DNA of 64,000 nt, taken from positions 56,150,850 to 56,214,849 of the forward strand of contig CM066991.1 of NCBI GenBank assembly GCA_033977485.1, written 5' to 3'. A program made the position numbers and the translations under genes. Below the pieces are notes generated by a model. It was not told the DNA's origin. It was given only the letters and a program-made list of their open reading frames with translations, and did no database searches. Numbering within the stretch: position 1 is the first letter of the stretch; the number at the start of each line of letters is the position of its first letter. Shown in pieces: positions 31,901 through 42,369 of this stretch. The stretch comes from Hydrangea macrophylla (lineage: Eukaryota; Streptophyta; Magnoliopsida; Cornales; Hydrangeaceae).

Positions 31901-32014
31901 AAGAACGATGATTGTTTCAAGGTCAATGGCCAAAGGTTGAAACCGTTCTTGGAGAACTTTCAAACAGAAGTTGAGCACATCCAGCTGGATGAGCCCAACT
32001 ATTCTCCCACTTAA
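28928..32014 (+). pseudogene. pol: Pol of the inner Athila element: RT, RNase H, integrase
   Basis: A single frame, different from gag, broken by four stops: TAA 29459, TAG 29705, TAA 30566 and TGA 31421, each one C-to-T change from CAA, CAG, CAA and CGA. RT has MGWTIADLKGI, RMCIDYRKLNTVTRKDHFPL, FLDGYSGYNQI, MPFGLCNAPTTFQRCM and the catalytic FMDD (VFMDDFSVFG). RNase H has FELMCDASDYAIGTVL, YYASRTLNEAQMNYTTTEKE and FTDHLALKYLL. Integrase has an HHCC finger (H-x-HF..., CKTCQCC), Asp in WGIDFMGPFP and Asp in LLSDQGKHF, but Lys in NGQAKLAN where Glu is required. The C-terminus is intact to 32014. It resembles full-length Athila pol. Not functional as read. Confidence 0.9.
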
Positions 32015-32169
32015 AATCCAAAGTGGAGTTCCATATTGTTGTTGTATTCCTTATCTTTCCCTGCATCTTAGTTTCTCTCTTTTGTTTTTAATTCTTTGTT
32101 CATTCTTTTAATGTTTGTGATCTCGTTCTAATCCGTTATACCTTGAACCACTCAATTGCAGGTGCATAA

Positions 32170-33005
32170 ATGCGAGGTGATGATGTTCATTCTATCGGTT
32201 CATGGGCTGATTCAGAATGTCGTTGTAGCACCTGGACTGAGGGTGAACTCACACCCTGCCCCTTGCTTCATCAAGATCCTGAAACTCACACTCTAATTGA
32301 TGCTGCCCAAGGGTACCTTCCATACCCACCGGCCCTCCTTGACATCAATCCATATGAAAATATGGAATTTTATGATAACGATGATGTGGATGAGGAAGAA
32401 GACCTGTATATGGGGAGAATGGTGGATGATGCACTCATGGCACAATGGGAAAATGATGATATGTGGGAGCCATGGGAAGATCATAACCTCCAGGATGTCG
32501 TCCCGGAACGTCACAATGCAGTTTTTGTTTTTGTTGACGACTTCCTTATTCCCGAGTTGGTCCCATACCGCTATGTGTACCTGAGCTTTCTGCTATTCAG
32601 GCTCCAATGCCCCTTACCAGCTAGTGCATTTTGGGAATCTATGCCAATAGTGAGGTTGGAACTTAGTCACATTTCTTTTTAGTTTGTTTCTGTTCCTTGT
32701 TTTTCTTTTCGTGTTTAATCCTTGTTTCTTGTGTTCCGTTATCGTAATTTCGGTTTGTTCGTCTTTTGTTTTTTTTTTGTTTTTTTTTCTTTTTTTTCTT
32801 TGTCCAGGATTGTCACTATGTTTCTCAATGGTATTCCGGTGTTCCTTCCACATCAGCTGTTCCATGGGCCTCGCACGTAGTCCCCTGGCACCCCACTGCA
32901 AGAGGAAGAACAACTGCAGATTTTCACACCATTATCTATGTCTCCACTACAGTCTCCTCTCATGTGCACACCTCACTCCCTAGCGACTCCAGACATGTTG
33001 AATGA
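32170..33005 (+). CDS. First post-integrase ORF, acidic, probably spliced
   Basis: An acceptor-like CTCAATTGCAG (ending about 32161) stands nine bases before the ATG at 32170. The first block (160 codons to 32649) is acidic (DDVDEEEDLYMGRMVDDAL; QWENDDMWEPWEDH). At 32650 GTGAGG looks like a 5' splice site, and at 32807 a long T tract ends in GTCCAG. Removing 32650-32807 keeps the frame exactly and adds 65 codons (DCHYVSQWYSGVPSTSAVPW...) to a TGA at 33005, giving about 225 residues. Unspliced it would stop at 32682. I do not recognise the protein. It sits where Athila elements carry extra, sometimes 'env-like', ORFs; I see no clear signal peptide. Confidence 0.5.
32650..32807 (+). other. Putative intron in the first post-integrase ORF
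   Basis: Starts GTGAGG, ends in a T-rich tract and TTTGTCCAG. It is 158 bp and begins exactly at a codon boundary, and both exons are open in register. Confidence 0.45.
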
Positions 33006-33450
33006 CACTCTTGCCGCTTTCAGATTATTTTGGGAACGGGAATTGTCAGGTTTGGAGTCCAATCTCGAAGATCTGGAGGTGTTCGAAGCAATGGAAGAAG
33101 AAGAAGTTTTCGTGTTGGAAGTTTAGTGATTCACTTCAATTTTGTTTTGTCATTTTCGTCCTTTCTCAATTGAAGTGTAATTCTGGGCAAATGATTTTTA
33201 GCTTGGTTTTTATTTTAGTTATTCTTTGTAATAAGGTCTACGGATCATGTGGGGAGTTATAATTTTGCAAATTGACTGCATTTTGAATCTTTTATTACTA
33301 AATCTTTGCAATTTTATCTTTTGGTGATGTCCATTCTGGCCTACATGTCTGTGGTTGAACTGCTTTTAAGTATCTCTGCATGTCCAGATTTGTTTCTGAT
33401 AGTTGGGGGTGTTTTGGTTCATTTTTCCAAAGAATTTTGTAATTTTTGTG

Positions 33451-33643
33451 TTCGATTGATCGAACCTATTTCGATCGATCGAAAACCCTGCATGTTCAAG
33501 CGCTTGAACGCTTTATTCAATCAATTGAGAGATTTACTTTCGATCGCTCGAACGTTGTTCGATCAATCGAACGTTTTTTTAAACGAGGCATCTTCAGCAC
33601 ACCTCTTCATTTACCTCACTCTCACACACTCAAGCGCTCGAAC
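33451..33643. repeat. Palindrome cluster 5 (internal)
   Basis: About six TTCGATCGATCGAA-type cores, some with AAGCGCTCGAA or CAATCGA variants, outside any LTR. Confidence 0.8.
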
Positions 33644-33907
33644 ACAGAGAGAGGGTGACTCGGTGATTTCTCCATCTCTAGCATCCACATGCCTCATTTT
33701 GGGGGTTTGGATTATCACCCTTATCATCATCTCACCTCCACTGCGTGTTTGTACCGAGTTAAGGCCCACCTAACTTTTTCTCCTTCTATTTTGTTAGAAA
33801 AATCCCAAGGGGGTGTCCCCTTGGTCTTAGGATTTCCCGTTTGAAGTTCTTTTTTCTTTCGCTTTTCGATTTCCCATTCGTTTTTGCGATCGCAGCACAT
33901 CGCTATG

Positions 33908-34027
33908 TTCGATCGATTAAACTGGTTTCGATCGATCGAAGCCGACATGTTCGATCGATCGAACTATGCTCAAGTGATCGAAGACTACTCCAGTTTAATC
34001 GATCGAACTAAGTTAGATCGATCGAAC
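33908..34027. repeat. Palindrome cluster 6 (internal, before ORF start)
   Basis: Six cores in 120 bp, among the best preserved (for example TTCGATCGATCGAA at 33928 and 33950), ending about 70 bp before the acceptor-like site of the next ORF. Confidence 0.85.
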
Positions 34028-34108
34028 TAGAGCAGTAGCAGTTTCTTTCTTTTCTCTTCCCTGTTCTAATCTGTGTCGTGTGTGTGTTCTATTTTCAGGG
34101 CTGCCACG

Positions 34109-35524
34109 ATGAATCCAGTAAATGGCTACCACAAGTCCAAGCCCCTTAGCCTCACTATACCTGATCCGGTACCCGCACATGGGTTCCGGAATGATGAGGA
34201 TCGGGGATGGTACGAGCGTTATTTCCGGGCACGGAAGGTGATGATGGAGCGTCCTGTCGAGTCTATTTGGTCGGAGTACCCGTGGTTCCTGACACGGATT
34301 TGCTCCATGCCCCACTGGTTCCATTTACTCTCGCTTGCCAAGAGAGTAAATCTGTCATGGATACGAGGTGCGTGCGCGACGATGATACGCGACCCGGACG
34401 CACCGTTCACATATCATGCTTTCTTCCGGGGTCGGGCATTCGTCATCAGTCCCGCTACAGTTTCGGCCGCCTTGGCGGTACCAGAGGTACCAGATTATAT
34501 TTGCCCCCATCGGCCTGACGCACCTGAGATCCCACCATCTGCCATTATCCGCGAGCTCACCGGAGGCGCCGTTCCTTCTTGGAATGGCGATGCTTTGATT
34601 GAGGACCATTTCCTTACCGACGACTACCACATGCTCCATCTGGTCCTCAGCAATTGCCTCCTGGTGACCTCTTATCGAGAGAAGATCGCAGCTTGGTATG
34701 TGCGAGTCTTATTTGCAGTGGGGACAGGACAGCCGGTCTGCTTATCACGGCTTTATATCAATTTTATGGTCCATCCCACCCGCTACATCGCCTCCAAGAG
34801 GCACCTGAAAGGTGCTTGGGCGATTCACAGAGTTATGGCTCAGGCCGATTTTCCTGAGCTTGCTAGAGACGACCTTCGTTCTTCCCCCAGCCGATTCGGC
34901 GAGGCAACGGCTCGCCGCTCAGACGGCCAGAAGAGGAAACGAAAGGGGAAAGGGAAAGCGAAGGTGGGGGCGAAGAAGAAGAGGCGTGGTGGGACAGACA
35001 CAGAGGCTGGAGTTTCAGGGATGCCCACAGAGGCCGAGGAGCTTGATACAAACGATGAGGAGGAGGATCCGGTTGCTGCTGTTCAGTAGTTCGAGTTGCG
35101 ACAGCGGTCGCAGACTCAGGCCCAGGGAGAGTCTTCTTCCTCTGTGCCTCTCCCGACAATTTATGAGCTGCTATTGGAGGAGAGAGAGGCCAGGATTAGA
35201 CTTGAGGGCCGGATGGATTAGCTGCAGACCCTGCTTGAGTCTATATTGATTCAGATTGGGGTCGATCAGGCCGTTCACTCTGCTCACCATCCTACGACTA
35301 CCCCGTCTGCACCGCCTGCTGCCGATCCAGCATCTTCAGCTGCTCCTACTCCTACAGGTCCATCCACTACTTCTGCTGCAGCCGATCCATCACTTTCTGC
35401 TCCACTTACTGCTGATCTTCCATTCACTTCTAATACTGCTGCACCTGCTACTGCACCGCTGCCACCTACTCCCATTGACATTCCTTCTGACGTGGCTGAT
35501 GATGATCCGTCGGGAGCCGCGTAG
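34109..35524 (+). pseudogene. Second post-integrase ORF: plant-transposon-type domain, basic region, Pro/Thr tail
   Basis: ATG at 34109 in the context GCCACGATG, ten bases after a splice-acceptor-like TTTTCAG. An in-frame ATG at 34073 lies before the acceptor and is less likely. Residues 20-260 form a globular region (WYERYFRARKVMMERPVES; HAFFRGRAFVISPATVSAAL; YRYIA-like region near VHPTRYIASKRHLKGAW) resembling the 'putative plant transposon protein' / Athila ORF family. Residues about 280-300 are very basic (KRKRKGKGKAKVGAKKKRR), a likely nuclear localisation signal. An acidic stretch, a coiled segment (LLEEREARIRLEGRM) and an Ala/Pro/Thr tail follow. TAGs at 35087 and 35219 are each one C-to-T change from CAG. 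Role unknown; likely expressed from a spliced RNA. Confidence 0.65.
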
Positions 35525-37617
35525 CATTTTCTGGGGAGGGGGTGGTGTTATTTCACTTTTGATTATCTATTTATTTTTGTTGTACTATTTTTGGTGGGTG
35601 TATATGGTTGGATATGTTGGACAGTTTTTTTTTTTTGGTTAGTTTGGTTATGTAGGATCATTATTTATCACTGCTGTTATTTTATTCCTTTATCATTCCA
35701 GTGGTTTGTATTGTTTGGATCATGGTTTTTATTGTTTTATCTTTATTTATTGATCCTTGTTGTTTTGGAGATTGTGTTTTATATTTCTATGCCAGGTTGC
35801 TATGCTTGTTATCATCGCGTTGCTCTATACAGGTGATACCCATCTATTTTAATTATTGAAAATCAACTTCTGGGGACTTTGTTGTTTTTAGTTGGGGGTA
35901 GGGGATACTAATAGATAGGTATACACCCGTAGTGATCATATTTTGCACTTGGATATGTCTTAAATTTAATTAGAATGCGGTCTGGTAAAATTTTGAAATT
36001 TTTTAATATTGAACCTGATTGCTAGAATAACTCTGAATAATCTCTCCTGCTTGTTAATTAGGCGATAACACATTTGTAGTATTCTCATTTTTTTATGGAT
36101 TAAGTTCACGCATTTTCTGTTATCACTGAGATGGATTGCATGTGTGAAGCTTTTATGTATCCAATACTTTTATGCACTAATTGGCAGCTATGTAGAAAAC
36201 CTGAAAATTGAGTTAATATGACTATTGTGCTAAAAGAACAAGTAGTGGAAGCTAATAACCCTTAGTGAGCTATTGAGCCAATCATCATTTCTGAGGGAAT
36301 TCTCATACAACTTCGGATGATCTTTCTTGCGTATACTTAGTACATTCGTTGTAAATGTCTCAGTTTTCTTTAAAAGGTTTGATTGCGTAATAGAGGAGAA
36401 CGTTCAGGATTTACCAAATACACTCAATGAACACGTAAGTGCTAAAATTGAAAGTTGAGAAAATGATTTAAGCCATCGTTTACCCATTCTTTAACCTGAT
36501 ATATCTTTCACCTACATTCATTGAATTGTTTCATCCCTGATCCCACACCAACTAAATATTTCCTATGTGATTACAAGAAGCCAAGTTCGTAAACTATACC
36601 TTGACCTCAATGAGCTTTACTTTACATTTATTAAGAATGAGTCATCAAAGTATGTGAAATGGAAGGAAGTAGTTGTGGGACAATAATACATAACAAAAAA
36701 AATGATGAATGATGAATGAAAGAAAGGAAAGAAAAAGAAGTGAACGGGAGATTGGCTTGAGACATAAAAAGAATAAAAAGAGAAGTTGAAATTCCATCAC
36801 ATACTAAGAAGCACACTCTTCTTTACAACACCCTCACCTACTAACTAAAAGCCGAAATTCAAAGTCTTAAAGATTCTCAACAATTAATTTGAACATGGAA
36901 GTGTGAATTGAGTGATCCACGGTATTTCGCTCCTCTAGTAAGTAGTGTTCTGTTCAAGAGACTATACACTCTTAAATGTCCGTTTTTCATAGAGTCAAGT
37001 ATGAAAGCATTAGTATCCAGAATATCATTCTTAGCAAAGCTTTCATACGATGTGCGGTCATTATAAAGCAAGTTTCTGAGAGACGTTCTTTTTGAGTGTG
37101 ACCAATGTGAGAGTTGAGCTGAAACTGCGAGTTTTTCAAGGTGCGATAGTCTGAATAACTCTTAATAGGGTTGGACGTATGGTTGCTAACCTCACACACA
37201 CACGGGTGCATGATAGTGATACATATGTTATATTTTACTTGGTGATATAGGGGAGCATGTGGATTTCTTTCATGGGTTGATTGAGGATAGTATGTTTCTG
37301 TAGAGTTAAAGTAACAGTTTAATGGAGGGGGAATTCTACAAGTTATTCTAAATCTTTTTGAGCTTATAATTGGAGAATTTTGTGGGTATATTCACTGCAA
37401 ACCCTCACGAGACAACACTCGTCCACTAGGGAAGCCTAGGGGTTTAATGGCTTGTTGCATTCGCTAAATGCAACCGTGATTCCTGCGAAAGTGAGTTAGG
37501 AATTTTCTCTCTATCTTAGTTTAGGTTGTTTTTAGTTTTCCTTTGTTTTTCTTAGTCGTTGCAGTATTAGTTTAGTAGTTTTTATTTTCGCTTTATCGCT
37601 AGGGACTAGCAATAAGC
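35525..37617 (+). other. 3' non-coding region of the inner Athila element
   Basis: No supported gene. It has a T-rich stretch with TAGTTGGGGGTAGGGG (35889-35904, second purine tract-like) and a purine-rich part near 36640-36790. Its last 250 bp (from 37370) are homologous to 20516-20720, reversed, in the outer element. Short ORFs here have no family features. Confidence 0.6.
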
Positions 37618-37630
37618 TAGTTGGGGGTTG
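37618..37630 (+). other. Polypurine tract of the inner Athila element
   Basis: TAGTTGGGGGTTG immediately before the 3' LTR start TGCAAAG. Confidence 0.75.
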
Positions 37631-37883
37631 TGCAAAGTGGGGGTATTTGTAAAATACAACCGCGCTAAAAGGAAGAATTGCATTGGTTTTGATCACAACT
37701 TCCCGTTTTATCTGCAATTTGCATTACAAGGCTAGTTTTCATACAATGTGATTAATCTATGATAAGCTGTATTGTTTTAGCTATTGTTTGTGCAGATCAC
37801 TACAGTGTGGACTAGAAAGATGAACATCAGGACAATTGGGATGCCGGAATGCAAACAAAAGAATTCAAAGCTAAAGTTTGAAG

Positions 37884-37993
37884 TTCGAGCGATCGAAGCT
37901 AGTTCGAGCGATCGAACGTTCGATCGCTTAAAGAAGGTTGAAGCACTTGAGTTCCAAATGTTAGATCGATCGAGAAATGTTCGATCGATCGAA
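37884..37993. repeat. Palindrome cluster 7 (inner 3' LTR, upstream of TATA)
   Basis: Counterpart of 24929-25039. It keeps a perfect TTCGATCGATCGAA near its end where the 5' LTR copy has decayed by transitions. Confidence 0.85.
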
Positions 37994-38491
37994 CATGGTA
38001 TTTTCAGAAACTTTCGCGTACGCAACAGTTGCGGAATTGTAACCCTAGCCTTTAGGTTTTCTATATATATGAGCATTGTATACGTCCCGAGGGACGCCCA
38101 ACTTTGCTTTTCATCAGTTTTAAGAGAGAGAGATAGAGAGTTTACATTGTTTTGTAGGTTTTTGTTCAAGGTTTTATGTTGTGAGCTCGGATTCTTATAG
38201 TTTAAATATGAATTTTTCGTTCCAGGTTACTTATTTATTGTTTCAGTTACATTTTGCACTTAGTTAATCGTAGTTTAATCTTCAATCTCGTAGTATTGCA
38301 TGCTAGATAAGTTAAAATCACTAGTTTCATAGTTTTCATGAAAAACTCACATCCAAACAACGCCTTAATGTTTTCATATGTTAAATACCAACCTGTGACA
38401 CTCCAGACGATGTCTGAGTAGTCCTAAGGTTGGGAGAACACAATGAAACAATGATCTTCAGCCTCTGCCATGCAGCAGAATAAATCATGTG

Positions 38492-38611
38492 TTCGATCGA
38501 TTGGAGGTAGTTCGATCGCTCGAACCAGAGATAGTCAAGCGATCGAAGGACATTTCGATCGATTGAGGGATGAAGGCTTTCGATCGATCAAACGATCGTC
38601 GATCGATCGAA
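38492..38611. repeat. Palindrome cluster 8 (inner 3' LTR, downstream of TATA)
   Basis: Counterpart of 25537-25656, again 422 bp after the TATA box. Confidence 0.85.
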
Positions 38612-39269
38612 CTCTCTGATTCTTGAGGATGTTCCCTGCAGTATTCCAGGACCTTTTGTTTTTGAGAGTTGTTATCATACTGTCCCCAAACGCTCAGTTT
38701 GTCAAAACAGTTTTTAAAATCAAGGCCCTAAGGCATTTTCTTTCAATATATTTTGCAAACCACTTTCAATGCTAACACCATTGTAGGTGCGAGTCTTAAC
38801 TATTGAATTAAACCGCTTTTATGTGTTTCAAGTTAACTGTGATGATATAGTCCCGGTCATGAAAGGGCTATGGATTCTTTATTTTTAGAGAAATACGGAA
38901 AACTGTGGGCAATATACTCCTTAGTGCTTCAAAGTAACTGCATGGTAGATGGTTAGATTATTGTGCATTTGTGTAATCCCAACACTTTCTTCTTAAAGTT
39001 AAATCTTATTTTAGAGTATTGTTTTAACTAGCTAATTAGTTCTTTAATTTAATCTGAATTGTTTTCGTTAGTAGTCTTAGTTTGTGGGACTTCGTGTTCT
39101 GCACCATTATTAAATCTTATTGATTTTTTTTTTCTTTCGAGTTTATTCTAAGCTAATAGGTCAACACCTTCCCTATGGGATCGACCTGGTCTTACCAGTT
39201 ACTACTTGCACGTCTACCTACACTTGGGTATTGCACAAGAGCACACAAGATTATTCGCGTGTCAGTCAC

Positions 39270-40110
39270 TCCATATCTTTTCACTAACTTTTCAAATGGC
39301 TTGTTACAGAAATGAGTTCCTTAACAACTTATTATTGCTTTTAGAGTTCTAAATCGAGAAAGCATATTATCTTTTAAAAATGTAATAACTGTATGGTGAT
39401 CATTCTTTCTTGTAGGAATAGCTTCTACCCATTTTGAAACATATTCGATTGCTAATGAAATATATTCCTATTGGCAAGATGGAGGAAAATGTCCCATAAA
39501 GCCCAAACAATCAAAGATTTTAATTGTAATTATAGGGGTCATTGGCATTTGATTTCTTTTCGTAATACTACCCAACATTTGGCAGCTGTTACAAGCTTTA
39601 CAGTATAAATATGAATCTTTAAATATAGTGGGTCAATATAAACCGCTTTGTAAAATTTTTGTGGTAGTTACTCGGGATGAAAAATGTCATCCACAAAAGG
39701 ATGAATGATACATGAAGAGTACATTTTTGATTTCTTCATTAGGAGCACATTTCCTAATTACCAGATCAGCACAATATTTAAACAGATATGGGTCATCAAA
39801 GTATAAATGCCTAGCAATAGCTAAGAATATCTTTTTATCTGATGATGACCAATTGCTTTGTATTTTTGTAGTTACTAAATAATTAACAAGATCAGCATAC
39901 CTTGGCAGGGAAGTCACAGAAAATAACTGTTCATAAGGAAGAGTCTTGAATAGGTAAGGGTTTACTAGTATTGTCTTCAAAAGTGAGGCGGAATAAGTGA
40001 TCAACTACCACATTTTCTACTCCTTTTTTGTCTTTGATTATTAAATTAAATTAATGTAGTAGGAGTATCCATCTAATAAGCCTAGGCTTAGTGTCTTTCT
40101 TTGAAAGTAG
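39270..40110 (-). pseudogene. pol: Integrase N-terminal part and RNase H-integrase link, outer Athila
   Basis: From right to left: a linker and pre-integrase block (open at 40004-39687; FLAIARHLYFDDPYLFKYCADLVIRKC, close to the same block of the inner element), a zinc finger region, and a core decayed by stops. It ends at the insertion point with a YGV motif at about 39275. Integrase homology resumes at 24670. Confidence 0.8.
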
Positions 40111-40115
40111 GTATT

Positions 40116-41631
40116 TTAGAGCTGAATGTCACTAAAACAAACAATAGGGGAACCAATCAAGTATTGACTAAATTTATTAAGGGAAAATACCACTGCTAGC
40201 AATTCTTTTTCAGTAGTTGAGTAGTTCATTTGATCACTATCCAGAGTTCTACTGGCGTAGTATATAACTGATGCCTTTTTATCTCTTCTCTGTCCTAGGA
40301 CAGCTCCAATGGCAAAGTCGCCTGCATCACACATTAATTCAAATGGTAAGCTACAATTAGGAGATTGCATAATAGGTGCAATAGTGAGATGCTCTTTTAA
40401 TTTCTCAAAGGGGTTTTTTAGTCCATTCAAAAGGTGTATCTTTGGCCAACAATTGACATAAAGGCCTAGAAATAGTACTGAAATTTTTTTTATGAATTTG
40501 CAATAAAAACCTGCATGTCCTAAGAATGAACGGATGTCTTTTACAGTCTTGGGAATAGGTAAATTAGCTATAAGATCTATTTTGGCTTTGTTTACTTGCA
40601 TCCCATTTTCAGAAATAATGTGTCTTAAAACAATACCTTTAGTGACCATAAAATGACATTTTTCTCAATTTAAAACTAAACTTTTTGCTTCACACCTCTG
40701 GAGAACTTTCTGAAGATTGCTAAGGCAGCATCATAGGATTTGCCAAAAATTCAAAAATCATCCAAAAAAACTTCCAAATTCTTTTCTATCATATCATTGA
40801 AAATACTTAGCATACACCTTTGAAAAGTCGCAGGTGCATTACAAAGACCAAAGGGCATTCGGCGATAGGAGAAAGTTCCAAATAGATATGTGAAAGTAGT
40901 TTTTTCTTGATCTTCTGGTGCGATCTCTATTTGATTGTAACCACTATAACCATCTAGAAAACAATAATACTTATGGCCCGCTACTCTTTCTAACATTTGA
41001 TCCGTAAAAGGTAAAGGAAAGTGATCCTTACGGGTTACAACATTAAGTTTTTTGTAGTCTATGCATACACACCATCCAGTAGTGACATAAGTGGGAATTA
41101 ATTCTCCCTTTGAATTCGGAACTACTGTAATTCCTGCTTTCCTTGGCACAACTTGTGTTGAACTTTCCCATTTACTATCGGATATTGAATATATAATGTC
41201 CATATCGAGTAGTTTGAGAACTTCCTTCTTAACTACTTCCTGCATAATAAGATTAAGTCTCCTTTTCATTTTTCTTGAGGTTTTAGCATTATCTTCAAGA
41301 TATATATTGTGAGTCATATTGAAGAGCTTATTCCTTTTAAATCTGCTATACTCCAACCAATGACACTTTTATGCTTCTGAAGCATACTAATGAGTTTATT
41401 TTCTTGACTAGAGTCTAAAAGAGATGATGTTAATATGGGATCAGTATCATTACTACCAAGGAAAGCATATTTAAGTTCTTTAGGGAGTTCTTTTAATTCC
41501 AACTGTGGAGTTTGTAAATTAGATGGAAGTGTTAATGTAGTCTTTGGTGGTAAAGGTTCAAAATGTGTGGTCCACATTGCTTCTTGAATTATTTCTTCTG
41601 TTGAATCTTCGTTAAAACATACTTGATTCAT
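40116..41631 (-). pseudogene. pol: Reverse transcriptase and RNase H, outer Athila
   Basis: Three frames are used in turn (41631-41314, 41356-40751, 40649-40116), so at least two frameshifts exist. Motifs: LPPKTTLTLPSNLQTPQLELKEL and IGWSIADLKGI; CVCIDYKKLNVVTRKDHFPL; FLDGYSGYNQI; MPFGLCNAPATFQRCM; catalytic box EVFLDDF (Leu for Met, both Asp kept) followed by a stop; then DIRSFLGHAGFY and RNase H with FELMCDAGDFAIGAVL and YYASRTLDSDQMNYSTTEKE. Confidence 0.85.
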
Positions 41632-41790
41632 AAGATGTTATTGCAGATTATTAATGTCTAGGGTATGAATAGAATTGTTAATAACAGATTCTACTGTATC
41701 ATTATAATAAGTCAAGTTAAAATATTTTTGTGATAGAGATTCGTAGCATGAACTTTTTCAATATTCTCATCTTCTTCTTGATGTTGTGGA

Positions 41791-42369
41791 TTAGAAAAAA
41801 ACTTTAATATTTAAAGTCATATTTTCAAATACTACAGTCATCATACCATTGCAAATTCGAATAGTGGCATCAATGGTAGCCAAGAAGGGCCTTCCAAAAA
41901 TGACTGGTATTTGTACATTAGTATCTAATACTGGTTCTTTATCAAGGATAACAAAGTCTACAGGAAAAATAAATTTGTCAACTTTGACAAGAACATCTTC
42001 CAAAATTCGTCGCGGATATTTTGTAGATCTATCAGCAAGTTGTAATACCATGCGAGTAGGCTTTAGCTCATCTAATCCAAACTTTTGATAAACAGAATAA
42101 GGAAGTAAGTTCACACTAGCTCCTAAGTCAAGGAGTGCGTGATTGATTTTGTGATTTTCAATAATACACAATATTGTTGGTGTACCCGGGTCTTTAAATT
42201 TTGTTGGTAAATTATGATGTACGATGGAATTAATTTCTTCTACGAAGTCAGCAGAATACGCATCCTTTCTTACATTTTGCTTACATTTGATAGTAAATAA
42301 ATCTTTTAAAAATTTTGCATAAGCAGGTACTTGATTAATCGCATCTAAAAGAGGAATGTTAATATGCAC
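41791..42369 (-). pseudogene. pro: Aspartic protease, outer Athila
   Basis: 192 codons open: INIPLLDAINQVPAYAKFLKDLFT, active site LLDLGASVNLLPYSVY, LQLADRSTKYPRRILEDVLVKV and VIFGRPFLATIDAT. It is the same protein type as residues 610-790 of the inner element's gag-protease. The segment itself has no stop, but its neighbours do. Confidence 0.8.

Larger units (their letters stand above)
33006..34098 (+). other. Spacer with two palindrome clusters before the second extra ORF
   Basis: Mostly non-coding. A 62-codon acidic ORF at 32938-33126 overlaps the previous gene in another frame and is probably chance. Clusters at 33451-33643 and 33908-34027 lie here, the second ending about 80 bp before the next ATG. 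The stretch ends with the acceptor-like TTCTATTTTCAG at about 34087-34098. Confidence 0.55.
24676..39264 (+). mobile_element. Inner Athila element, nearly complete, with two extra ORFs
   Basis: Two LTRs (24676-26323 and 37631-39264), Asp-tRNA primer site, gag-protease (26454-28826), pol (28928-32014), two downstream ORFs (32170-33005 spliced; 34109-35524), polypurine tract (37618-37630). Flanks are atcac (24671-24675) and gtcac (39265-39269), a 5-bp target duplication with one difference. Integrase motifs of the outer element continue from one flank to the other. By eye I count about 30 substitutions between the LTRs (~2%), suggesting a fairly recent insertion. It is inactive because of nonsense changes and a lost integrase catalytic residue. 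Confidence 0.9.
37631..39264 (+). repeat. 3' LTR of the inner Athila element
   Basis: 1634 bp, starts TGCAAAGTGG and ends GTGTCA. It is collinear with 24676-26323, with TATA box at 38061-38070 and palindrome clusters at 37884-37993 and 38492-38611. It keeps the normal TG start. Confidence 0.92.

Noticed and set aside
32684..32983. Phe-rich ORF resembling a membrane protein
   Set aside because: The Phe run comes from the T tract before the proposed splice acceptor.
34073..35089. Host gene between repeats
   Set aside because: It lies between pol and the 3' LTR of an otherwise complete element, on the same strand, in the place of known Athila extra ORFs.
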